Origin: Trichomonas tenax
Lineage: Eukaryota; Parabasalia; Trichomonadida; Trichomonadidae
Reading direction: 5' to 3'
NCBI GenBank assembly: GCA_023091735.1
Contig: JALKBU010000098.1
Location: forward strand, 22,160-86,159
DNA: 64,000 nt
Below the pieces are notes generated by a model. The model saw nothing but the letters and a program-made list of their open reading frames with translations. It did not search any database and had not been told where the DNA came from. Position numbers and translations under genes: made by a program. Position 1 is the first letter of the stretch. Every line of letters starts with the position of its first letter. This document shows positions 1 to 9,106 of the stretch, piece by piece.

Positions 1-207
1 CCAATATGGCGTTACTGCGATTAAAAATGTTTCGCAAAATTTTATTGGGACATCGAGAAGCGATCTGGCATTGCCAACAAGGAGGCAGGCCCACATATAT
101 TGGAAAGCCTCCCAATATGGCATCTGTTTCGTTTCAAATAAAGTATGATAAATGCTAAAAAGCATTTTTTAAAATAATTAAAAAGTGACGATATTTCGAA
201 AAGTGCT
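1..207. other. left-edge sequence, possible 3' end of an upstream gene
   Basis: Two plus-strand frames are open across the first 150 bases and both close before 170. One could be the tail of a gene that lies outside the window, but no family is recognisable. The word CCAATATGGC occurs at 1-10 and again near 112-121. No clear TCAYW initiator is visible directly before the ATG at 208. Confidence 0.25.
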
Positions 208-3200
208 ATGAAAGCGATTATTGTAAATCCCAAAATGTTTTTCATTCGAGATTTCGCAAATCCTCTTTTAGAGGAGATGCTGCTAAAAATTAAACAATCA
301 CCATTAGGATTTCTACTCACACGCGAGAGTAATTCGCAGTTTATTTATATAATGAATAATTATCCAAAACTTTTTCAGTATCCAGTGACAATTGATGACA
401 TATATGATAAGCTTGCTAATAGAAAATACCAATCTTACGAAGAATTTAGTAAAGAAATGAAAGAATTAAATCATAATCTCAATTTAATTTCTGATCAAGC
501 TCACGAAATCGGTGATAGTAATATAGACACTCGGGAAACTAAGTATTACAACTGTATATCATATTATATTGAAAAAATGTTGAAAAAATATGAATCGAAA
601 ATGAATTTAGATTTTTGGAAAACAGAATTGGACAAATACATAGGTAAAATTAACAATATTTTCAATAATTTACCAAGCAATCTTCGAGTAAATTACGTTC
701 TTGCTTGTTCATTAAGCAATGTTAAAGCAAACAAACAAATTTCCGCAATGCGTAATCAAAAACAAACAAGCACTGGTCAGCCAGTGAACTCATATGTTTG
801 CCCCTATATTACTGCCAAGCCAACAAATTTTGTCCCAAAATATGCCAAAAAATTGCCATCACCACCTGCTGTACCTGCACAGACATACCAACCGCCTTTA
901 GCAACGCAAATCTCAGTTCCGCAGCAAAAGCCTCAGGAAATTCTTCCAGAACCAAAACCAATTCCGCCATCGCCAGTTAAACTATTTCAACGAACAGCAT
1001 CGAAGGGGCTCCCGAGTAGAACGAACTCAACAGTTATTCACCCACAAGAAAATAAATCTTACGATAATTCTCAACAAAATATGCAAAAACAGTCATCATT
1101 GTATGACCAACAACGCACTCAAACGAATCAAGTTATTGCACAGCAGTTACAAACTCAATCTGATTATATTCCAAAGCCTTATTTCTCTAAAGAGTCGTAT
1201 AAGAACAAAACTGATATGTATGCAGATAGCAATCAACCAGTTACTCAAATGCAGCCACAAAATAAAATTTTGCCAAATTCTGACAAATCAATGCAGCAAA
1301 GTCCTCAAACACAGTATGGATATAATCAATATTCGCAGCAGAAACAAGTGTTTCATCAACAAACTCAACAATATTCGAATTCGCCTATTCAAAGTTCTAT
1401 TCCCGAGCAACATTCACCAATTATTCAATCATCAATACAGAATTCTCCAGTACCTCAACAAATGCTGTCAATGAACCAAAGCTATCAAACAAACACAAAT
1501 TATAATCAAAATATGTATCAATCTCCTAACAATCAACCGAATATGCAGCAAAATCAAAATTCGAGTATGAGTCAGCAGCCTTATAGCTATTCGAGTATCC
1601 AGCAACAGACACAGCAGACATTTGCAAACTCTAAATCCTCTCAGCAGCAATTTTCTAGTTCGAGTTTATCACAATCGCCGTATCAGAACCAATTTAATAA
1701 CTCAAATATGCAGTCTGGCTCAAACATGACACATTCACCATATCAAAATCAACTTAATACCTCAAATAGCTCCAATATATCACAGCCTCCATATCAGAAT
1801 CAATTTAATAGCTCAAATAGCTCTACTATGTCTCATTCTCCATATCAGAATCAGATGATGCAGTCTTCATTTTCAAATTCATCAAACATGATGAATTCTC
1901 CTCAATATTCAGGCATTTCACAGTCATCTTATAATAATACAAGCAATCAAAACTGCTTGAATAGCTCCTCAAGCATGTCTCAGCAGTCATTTAGTAATTC
2001 TTCGCAATCTTATCAAAACACAAAGCCTCAGGATTCATTTTCAAATTCTTATTCGAGCCCACAAAATCAACAAAATATTCCATATCAAAGATACTCATCA
2101 CAAAGCAGTCAACAATCAATTCATAATCAATATGGTAATTCCAATCAATACCAACCGACGACGCCTCAAAATTCCATGCAGATGTCTAGTCAACCCAGCT
2201 CAATGCAAATTCCAAATCAACAAAGTTCAATTTCTATGATTAATCAAACAAATCAACAGAGAACGATGCCTATGAACAGTTCCCAAAGTTCAATGCAATC
2301 TATGAACTCTCAAAGTTCATTAATGAAGAGCCCAATGAGTCAACAACCATCAGTGAACCAAACAAATACATTGAATTCAATGCAGAATGCTTTCCAGATG
2401 TTGAATCAACAGAATTCTATGCACAATTCTATGCAAATGGTGAGTCCAATGAACCAACAGAATATGATGCAGAACAAGAGTTTAACAAATCAGCAAAATC
2501 CAATGCAGATGATGAAACAGACAAATACATTAAACTCAATGCAATTCAAGCTTCAGGCAAATTCATTGAATTCAATGACAATGATGAGCAATTCAAACCA
2601 GAATACATCAATGTCAATGACTTCTCCAATGAATACTCAAACCTCAACGTTGAATCCTTCGATGAATTCACCAATGAATTCATTAAATTCAATGTCGATT
2701 AATACACAGAACTCATCGTCGATGAATACACAAAATACAATGAGCACACAAAATTCTTTATCCTTAGCAAGTAACCAGAAGTTACCGAATTCCATTCAAC
2801 AGACATCTATAATTAACTCATTATCTTCTCTTAATCAGCAGAGTACCAGCAGCTCATTATCAATGTCAGATCAGACAAGTTCGATGGCATTAGGAAGCAG
2901 ACAAAACTCATTGTCTATGGTCAGTCCAAAAAGCTCGATGTCAATGAATACCCAACAGAATCAACAAAGTCTGAGACAAACACCTTCTAATCAGCCGAAG
3001 CAGACGCAGTTTGCAACTACACCAACACAATCCCAACCTCAGTATGTTGGAGCCAAACCAAATCAATCACTCTATGGCCAGACATCAATGTCTAACCAAC
3101 AGATGCAAAAGAGTCCAACTACTCAGTCCCCATATAACTCATTTAGCCAGCAAACAAGTCCACCTTCTTCATATTCAAGTACTCAACCGAATCAATCATC

Positions 3201-4734
3201 ATATTCAAATCCACCATATTCCAGCAGTCTTCAATCAAGTGCTGCCAAGCCAGGCACTCCTTCATATACACAAGCTCCACAAAGCTATACACCTCAAATG
3301 ACCAACACACAACCTTCATATAGCAAACCTAGTGCGCAAACTTCTTTCATTAATCAACCTTCGAGCCCAATGAATGCCAACAGTCAAACAAATCTAAAGA
3401 ATAATTATAACTCATTCCAGCCACCACAGCAATCATCAATGATGAGCTCTACACCTAAAGCAACTCCTCAGCAACCTGTATCAAAGATGCAAAGCCCACC
3501 GCCAAATATTCATCATGATAGTTCTAGCTCTGCAGATGAATCTGTTTTCAGCCATGAGCAATCACCAGAGAAGCCTCCTCCACCTGTTCGAAGACCTCCA
3601 CTTCTCACACAAAAGAGATCCCCTGTTCCAGTTGTTGAAGAGGAAGATGATGAATATCTATTCTTCATCACGCCTTCAAGCAAGAAGAAAGAACAAGCTC
3701 CTGAAAAGGTTGAAGATGAGGAAGAAGAAACATCAGAATTTGAAAAGTCTGAGATATCCGATATCACTTCATCACCTGTTTCGACTCCACGAAAACCAGT
3801 AACTCCATCCACATCGCCAGTACAGAACTTTATTCAACCACCTCCGCGCCATGGTGAAAAGAGGCCTCCAGCACCAGCCCCACAACCTCAACAACCAATT
3901 GTCAGTGCACAACCTGTCCCTGCTCCGACGCCTTCTGTTGGTCGTGGAAAAACAAGAGGTAAAACAACAATGGGTGGTAAAGGAAAGTTTGCAGCAGTCA
4001 ACACATATTACACTCGTAATGATGATAGCATTAAATCACAAATATCAACACAGTTGCAGTCCCCACAAGATGCACAGCCTCCACCAAGAGTCGAAGAGAA
4101 AATTGAACCTCCAAAATCAGTTATCGTCAAAGAAGAACCGAGACCAATAGAGAAAGAAGAATCACTCGAAGATTTCGAGGAAACAAGAACATCACCACAT
4201 TACGAAGCTCAACGCTTAATTCCATCAACTCAATTACAAACACAGAAAGCATCGAAAGCAAATAAAGCATCAAAAGCAGCTCCAAAGAGAAAGCGTGTGA
4301 AGGATGATTACTACGATCTCGAAGAGAGCGATGATGACGATTTTGCATTCGATGAATATGATGAAGAGATCGACCGACCGAGAAAGAGAGGAAGGCCGAG
4401 AAAGAATGCTCTTGTTGATAAACCTAAACGTCCTGGACCTGGAAGACCTCCAAAGAATCCAGCAGCGAAGTTAAATAGCTTCAAGCCATTATCAAACGAA
4501 GATATGAACACTTTCTTATCTAACTTAGATAAAGCAAACACCATGCTCGATGAGAAGAAAGTCTTAAGAGTGATTAAGAAGATGGCCAAGATTATTCAAG
4601 AAAATGAAAAGATCGAAATAGAGGAACCTGACCCACAGATAAATTTCGAAGATTTATCGCCAGTTACTATGCATGCATTAATTGAAATGTTGCAAATGTT
4701 CTTTAACAAATGGCATATTCAATATTCTGATTAA
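208..4734 (+). CDS. BET-like chromatin protein: bromodomain-like N-terminus, Q/S/N-rich linker, AT-hooks, NET domain
   Basis: A 1508-residue protein. Residues about 18-130 are predicted helical and follow the bromodomain pattern: a YPKLFQYPVTIDDIYDKL stretch (52-69) sits where bromodomains have the ZA-loop and helix A, followed by YQSYEEFSKEMKELNHN (74-90) in the helix-B position. In my hand alignment the acetyl-lysine-binding Asn falls on Ser or an ambiguous residue, so reading ability is doubtful. Residues about 210-1170 are almost only Gln, Ser, Asn, Met, Pro and Tyr. Acidic and basic blocks follow, with an RKRGRPRK AT-hook at 1392-1399 and a second PGPGRPPK hook. Residues 1427-1508 fit the extra-terminal (NET) domain of BET proteins, including INFEDLSPVTMHALIEML. 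Bromodomain-then-NET order is the BET layout. A role in chromatin-linked transcription is inferred. NET is fairly secure; the bromodomain is tentative. It converges on the exonuclease gene with a 51-bp gap. Confidence 0.68.
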   Translation: MKAIIVNPKMFFIRDFANPLLEEMLLKIKQSPLGFLLTRESNSQFIYIMNNYPKLFQYPVTIDDIYDKLANRKYQSYEEFSKEMKELNHNLNLISDQAHEIGDSNIDTRETKYYNCISYYIEKMLKKYESKMNLDFWKTELDKYIGKINNIFNNLPSNLRVNYVLACSLSNVKANKQISAMRNQKQTSTGQPVNSYVCPYITAKPTNFVPKYAKKLPSPPAVPAQTYQPPLATQISVPQQKPQEILPEPKPIPPSPVKLFQRTASKGLPSRTNSTVIHPQENKSYDNSQQNMQKQSSLYDQQRTQTNQVIAQQLQTQSDYIPKPYFSKESYKNKTDMYADSNQPVTQMQPQNKILPNSDKSMQQSPQTQYGYNQYSQQKQVFHQQTQQYSNSPIQSSIPEQHSPIIQSSIQNSPVPQQMLSMNQSYQTNTNYNQNMYQSPNNQPNMQQNQNSSMSQQPYSYSSIQQQTQQTFANSKSSQQQFSSSSLSQSPYQNQFNNSNMQSGSNMTHSPYQNQLNTSNSSNISQPPYQNQFNSSNSSTMSHSPYQNQMMQSSFSNSSNMMNSPQYSGISQSSYNNTSNQNCLNSSSSMSQQSFSNSSQSYQNTKPQDSFSNSYSSPQNQQNIPYQRYSSQSSQQSIHNQYGNSNQYQPTTPQNSMQMSSQPSSMQIPNQQSSISMINQTNQQRTMPMNSSQSSMQSMNSQSSLMKSPMSQQPSVNQTNTLNSMQNAFQMLNQQNSMHNSMQMVSPMNQQNMMQNKSLTNQQNPMQMMKQTNTLNSMQFKLQANSLNSMTMMSNSNQNTSMSMTSPMNTQTSTLNPSMNSPMNSLNSMSINTQNSSSMNTQNTMSTQNSLSLASNQKLPNSIQQTSIINSLSSLNQQSTSSSLSMSDQTSSMALGSRQNSLSMVSPKSSMSMNTQQNQQSLRQTPSNQPKQTQFATTPTQSQPQYVGAKPNQSLYGQTSMSNQQMQKSPTTQSPYNSFSQQTSPPSSYSSTQPNQSSYSNPPYSSSLQSSAAKPGTPSYTQAPQSYTPQMTNTQPSYSKPSAQTSFINQPSSPMNANSQTNLKNNYNSFQPPQQSSMMSSTPKATPQQPVSKMQSPPPNIHHDSSSSADESVFSHEQSPEKPPPPVRRPPLLTQKRSPVPVVEEEDDEYLFFITPSSKKKEQAPEKVEDEEEETSEFEKSEISDITSSPVSTPRKPVTPSTSPVQNFIQPPPRHGEKRPPAPAPQPQQPIVSAQPVPAPTPSVGRGKTRGKTTMGGKGKFAAVNTYYTRNDDSIKSQISTQLQSPQDAQPPPRVEEKIEPPKSVIVKEEPRPIEKEESLEDFEETRTSPHYEAQRLIPSTQLQTQKASKANKASKAAPKRKRVKDDYYDLEESDDDDFAFDEYDEEIDRPRKRGRPRKNALVDKPKRPGPGRPPKNPAAKLNSFKPLSNEDMNTFLSNLDKANTMLDEKKVLRVIKKMAKIIQENEKIEIEEPDPQINFEDLSPVTMHALIEMLQMFFNKWHIQYSD
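1675..1860 (+). repeat. in-frame minisatellite in the Q/S/N-rich linker
   Basis: Four tandem units each contain PYQNQ followed by F/L/M and an Asn/Ser tract. The coding word TATCARAAYCA starts at about 1681, 1741, 1792 and 1843, so units are 60, 51 and 51 bp. All spacings are multiples of three, so copy-number change would keep the frame. Third-base differences between units show they are not brand-new duplications. Confidence 0.8.
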
Positions 4735-4785
4735 TGTATTTATTTATAGAAATTATATTGTATGTAAACTATTTCTTATGAATTG

Positions 4786-5484
4786 TTAAGCATATAATGG
4801 AGCCTTGTAGAAGTTTGGAATGCAGTTGTATAGTCCGACAACATCATAGGCAGCATAAAGCATCATTGGAGGATAAATTGTTTCATCCCATTGTGCAAAC
4901 GTGATTCTTTTATCCTTAAATACTCCTGTTGGCTTTTTTTCAGCAAACAGTGATATCATATAATCAAAGCCTTCTTTCAAATGATGCCTCTTTAACACTG
5001 TTACAGCAATATCTTCGATTTGAGCATCTAAATAAACACCGAAAGTTTGTCTGAGCATCTTAATGTCCATTCTGATGTCTTTCATGATGAATTGGTGACT
5101 CCAAAGGAAATCCAACAAAATGGATGATGGCTTATTATATTTAATGATCAAGCATCCCAGCGAACTGCAAATTTGAAATAGTGCAATTTGTTCGTGTTTG
5201 AATGCATCCCATTCCAAATCCATTGCTAATGGCAATCCATCATTTATCGCTTCCAATCGATCTGATAAATCAGGATCGCTGGACTGAACAAATGTTACAG
5301 GAGTGAACTGACCTTCAAAAAATTCAACTTCTTTAGTTTCTCCTGGTTTCCATGTTCCACCAATTTTCACAATTTCGTTGCGCAAAATTGATGCATCGAT
5401 TCTCTTAACATTTGTAATTATAATGTATTCGCCCTGCTTCTTCATTCCATTTGTGTTTTGTTGCATGTTATTAGTTGCTTCCAT
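4786..5484 (-). CDS. DEDDy 3'-5' exonuclease domain protein (RNase D/WRN-exonuclease type)
   Basis: 232 residues, close to a single DnaQ-like exonuclease domain plus a short N-terminal extension. Exo I is DLE (D89, E91), followed by the strand IALFQICS. Exo II holds D140 in IMKDIRMDIKML, where the family has a helix with the second metal-binding Asp. Exo III is Y210-AAY-D214, the Yx3D signature of the DEDDy group. All four acidic residues and the Tyr are present, so it should be active on RNA or DNA 3' ends. There is no HRDC or helicase domain. The ATG at 5484 is supported by TCATT nine bases upstream of the coding region. It could act in RNA trimming or in DNA repair; sequence alone does not decide. 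Confidence 0.78.
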   Translation of the reverse strand: MEATNNMQQNTNGMKKQGEYIIITNVKRIDASILRNEIVKIGGTWKPGETKEVEFFEGQFTPVTFVQSSDPDLSDRLEAINDGLPLAMDLEWDAFKHEQIALFQICSSLGCLIIKYNKPSSILLDFLWSHQFIMKDIRMDIKMLRQTFGVYLDAQIEDIAVTVLKRHHLKEGFDYMISLFAEKKPTGVFKDKRITFAQWDETIYPPMMLYAAYDVVGLYNCIPNFYKAPLYA

Positions 5485-5491
5485 ATGAATT

Positions 5492-5496
5492 AATGA
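5492..5496 (-). promoter_or_regulatory. initiator (Inr, TCATT) of the exonuclease gene
   Basis: On the minus strand TCATT matches the trichomonad initiator TCAYW. The A would be the transcription start, giving a 5' UTR of about 10 bases before the ATG at 5484. A second TCATA overlaps the start codon. Confidence 0.5.
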
Positions 5497-7170
5497 TTTG
5501 AAAATACCCAGATAAAAATTGAAAGTGACTTAGTAAATGTTTTGAATTTTTATGGCGGAAATTACCGTTATTGAAAAATTGAATCAATTTAACGGTGGCA
5601 CATATAAACTAAGTGTAAAATATTTTGAATATCCGATTATATAAATGTTACATCAAAAATAGTTTATATGCAATAAAACCACAAAGTTAGCATCTCATAA
5701 TTTATATTTTCCCGAGTAACTTTTTTCTTCAGAATTCTTGCGATTTCATTTATGGCATGCATATGCAAAATTATTCTATTATATTATCATGTTTTGTTGC
5801 ATAGTTGGGAGCACATATTGCAGTTAATTCAAAAATGTTTTCCTCAAATAGCATCACAATCAAGCAAATTGATGAAATCACTATCATTCGATTCATTTCA
5901 TGAAATTTCAAAAGATCCTTCATTAAATATCTATTATAATATCAATATCTATTAGATTTAAATTCAATAATTGGTATTTATTAATGAACTTAAGTAACTT
6001 AGAAAAAATTAGTGTACTATAATATGATTATTTGCATTTTTCTTATTACATGGATTGATGTTATGAATGCACTGTATAGAATCGATCCATGTAATACGTT
6101 GTTTCTTCTCCAACAAAATTATAAATGGATTTTATTGAAAGTTTAGTTATTCAATTGAACCATATTATTACAATCAACTCCTCAACAAATCATATGTCTC
6201 TCATGCCATTGTATTAATACATTTCCGTGCTTCTATATGTTTTGATGAAATCATATTAAAGCACTGAAATAAGGCAGAATTTGAGAATAATGATTGCCTT
6301 CACAACTTTATCATTACATAGATAGTCAACAGTTTATCTTTTCCGACATAGAAAAAATAAAAGGCCTTTTCACTCTTACTCTTATTGTAAAAGTGGTAAA
6401 AAGTGTTGGATTGAGAGGGACAGTAAGAATTCACATCATTGCTTGTACTATAGTGTGCATAAAGACTAGGGTCCTCATTCAATGAGATTGTTATTTTAAT
6501 TGAAATTACATATTCACCGAAATATTTCGAAATTAACAAAATTATGGAATTAAATGTCAGTTAGCGAGCAGAATGCAATAAAATCAATAATTATATATAT
6601 GTGCATTCTATTCTATAAGTTGATAACTGGGGAAAAATTGGCACTCGGATTTGGTTCAAAAATGAAATGGTATAATATGTGGCATACTGTGGAAGGATTA
6701 GTAATGTTTGCTAAGCGAAACTGACGAAGGACATTGAAATACTGAGCTCATTTCGAAAATTGATTAAACAAGGTATATGTTGATCATTAGCATTATTATT
6801 TCATTGAGATTCTGTAACAAAATCAGTTAAAATATTTCGATTTTATTTGAGATTTATCATATTTGTGTATAATTCGCCTAAATTTAGAAATTTGTCAATT
6901 GTCATAACTTAACGTCTTTGTCAAAAAATATAAAAAGTGACTAGCGATTTGAATGAAGGTTTGACACAAGTCCCCAAAATAGTACTAAACATTATTAAAT
7001 GAGACTTGTTATGTGGTTAAGATGCGTTATGTAAGAAGCGTTAAACCATTTTATTTCAGATTGACGAGGATAAAGAAGGAATTTTCATTCCTAATATAAA
7101 AAGTCACTCTGTTTTAGATAGAAAGAACATCAAAACATTCTATTCTTCAGAGACTGAACAATAAAGCAGC
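5497..7170. other. intergenic, no supported gene; one long hairpin at 6045-6095
   Basis: Open frames here are under 70 codons, mostly Ile/Leu/Lys/Asn from AT-rich DNA, and none resembles a family. The clear structure is an inverted repeat: ATTACATGGATTGAT at 6045-6059 and its near-perfect reverse complement at 6081-6095 (14 of 15 paired), with a 21-base loop. Confidence 0.6.
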
Positions 7171-7452
7171 GACAGCACTGTGATGGAACGATCTGCAGCA
7201 CTATAGAGATAGCACTCACACATGGGAGAGCAGCATTTTGAATCGATAAATTACTCGATTTCCAAAGTCTCTGTTTCAGGCTTCATTCTCAGTGTTGGTG
7301 CCACAGCACAGTTGCCTTAGTGCATTAGCACTGAGGATGAAGCCTGAAACATAGATTTTGGAGGTGTTTTTTGTTCACCACCGTATGTGTGTGCTATCTC
7401 GACGGCACTGTGATGAAACGATCCGAAGCACTATAGAGATATCGCTCACACA
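7171..7452. repeat. fold-back element framed by 52-bp direct repeats
   Basis: Two direct copies of a 52-bp sequence lie at 7171-7222 and 7401-7452 and differ at about six positions. Between them is a nested inverted repeat: outer arms near 7206-7223 and 7385-7400, inner 34-bp arms at 7261-7294 and 7329-7362, each containing the complementary words TTTCAGGCTTCAT and ATGAAGCCTGAAA. The whole could fold into a long imperfect stem. It carries no coding frame and looks like a non-autonomous fold-back or MITE-like insertion, or the footprint of a segmental duplication. Confidence 0.65.
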
Positions 7453-8224
7453 GAAAGCTTGTAAACACGAAAGAAATAAATTACCTCATTTTTATTTCTT
7501 TGTTTGTGATACATTCTAACGCTAAAGTAGTCACAGGATACTATAGCCAAGTGAAGTATGTGACGTACAAAGCTCTCAGACGCAATGATTTATGTTTTCT
7601 TGCACCAAAGTCAATGTGCTGCACGCTTGACTTCATGCATGATAAATATGAAAATAACAAATGAAACACATATGGCAACCATAGTAAAATATACATAACA
7701 CACATATAAACATATATACCTATACAACATATATCTTCTATCCTATGTTTTGATGAGAAATAGCTGAATCATTCATTCCTTGAGTCGATTATTTTTTGTA
7801 TACAAAAACATCACACAACTAGCTCAATATTGATAATCATTGATTGACACACATATTATTGCTATGTATGCAAGTTACACTATATGTTTATAACAATTAA
7901 ACTCAAAATAAATGTATTTTGTTTCACTAATTAATGGATCAAATTTAAAATATCTGTAGAAAACACAATCAACACCATAACACAGTTTACACAGACATGT
8001 GCAATATAAATCCATTGTGATATTGCACAATTATCAAGATTTTCAATCCTAATTATCTAATGCAATTAAACGGTTTCTTCCAACAGTATCATTTGACACC
8101 ACCACAGCATGTCCATGGATGCAGGCTATTAAACTGCACAATAAAAAAATATATGTTTACTCCAAATTTATCGAGGAAAAAATGGATAAATGATAAGGTT
8201 ATTCCAAAAAATGTGTTACCCTCC
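7453..8224. other. intergenic, nothing recognised
   Basis: AT-rich sequence with ACATATA-rich low complexity near 7680-7740. No credible coding frame or RNA gene was seen. Confidence 0.5.
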
Positions 8225-8412
8225 AGACTGAACATCAGGATAGTCTTCTCTACACAGCTTGAACATCAAGACAGTCTTCTCCCCAGTCACAATGTCATCT
8301 GAAGTAATTGACTAAATCATGAAGTTATCTGAAGTAGTTCACTCAATCTTCAAGTCATTTGAAGTCGTTAACCCCACTCAAAATGTCATTTTAAGTAGTT
8401 GATCCAGTCTTG
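8225..8412. repeat. degenerate tandem array, 30-31 bp period, about six units
   Basis: Two units carry GAACATCARGAYAGTCTTCTC (starting near 8230 and 8261). Four further units carry ATYTGAAGTMRTT-like words near 8297, 8327, 8357 and 8388. The steps are 30-31 bp throughout, so the two halves are probably diverged forms of one array. A short open frame across the first part is a by-product of the repeat. Confidence 0.6.
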
Positions 8413-8591
8413 CTTTCATTTTATTTTATTTTTAAATTGTTGTTATTAATATCTTTAATGCGCTTTAATTTTCAAATTTCTCAAATAATATCAATCAGTA
8501 GTGATAAATAAGTTTTTCAACGTTGCGAAATTTATAATTACATTTATTTCTTATAATTTAAATTTCACCAAAATTTATAAAAATTGACCTA

Positions 8592-9104
8592 CCTAAAATA
8601 AATTGAGAAGCTCTCGCCGGATATATGGCTCAATTGCTAAGTCTTGGAAAGATGGATAACAATCACAACATGGTTTGATTCAATCAATCCATCATTTTTT
8701 GAATATTTTCTTTCAAATCATTTTTTTATTGTATATTGTCATTATTAACATCAAAATATAACATGTATTAGCATGCACTTCATGCACACCTATTGTGTTA
8801 AATTAAATTTGGCACCGACTCATAAGTTCTTTCATGGTATATTCGACAACGAATATGAATCATTAAACTTGATTATGCGAATTTGATGGCCCTATACATG
8901 AGCAACATGATCAAGGAAATGTGTCAACCAATCAGGTATAATCATGAAGTTGGCTTCAGATAAAATATGTCGAAAATTTGAAACAAAAAAAGCAAAAAAA
9001 ATGATGGATTGATTGAATCAAACCATTTTGTGATTGTTATCTATCTTTCTAAGACTTAGCAATTGAGCCATATATCCGGCGAGAGCTTCTCAATTTATTT
9101 TAGG
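8592..9104. mobile_element. 513-bp MITE with 109-bp terminal inverted repeats and TA target duplication
   Basis: The left arm (8592-8700) and right arm (8996-9104) are inverted copies that differ at only three positions over 109 bp. Both termini begin CCTAAAATAAATTGAGAAGC. The element is bordered by the dinucleotide TA at 8590-8591 and 9105-9106, the target duplication expected of Tc1/mariner-type cut-and-paste transposition. The central 295 bp has no coding frame, so the element is non-autonomous and would need a transposase supplied in trans. The near identity of the arms suggests recent origin or pairing-driven homogenisation. Assignment to the mariner superfamily rests only on the TA duplication. 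Confidence 0.85.
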
Positions 9105-9106
9105 TA

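Noticed and set aside
3513..3812. Minus-strand Ser/Gly-rich frame inside the BET-like gene
   Set aside because: Antisense of the Pro/Ser/Glu-rich region; no independent support.
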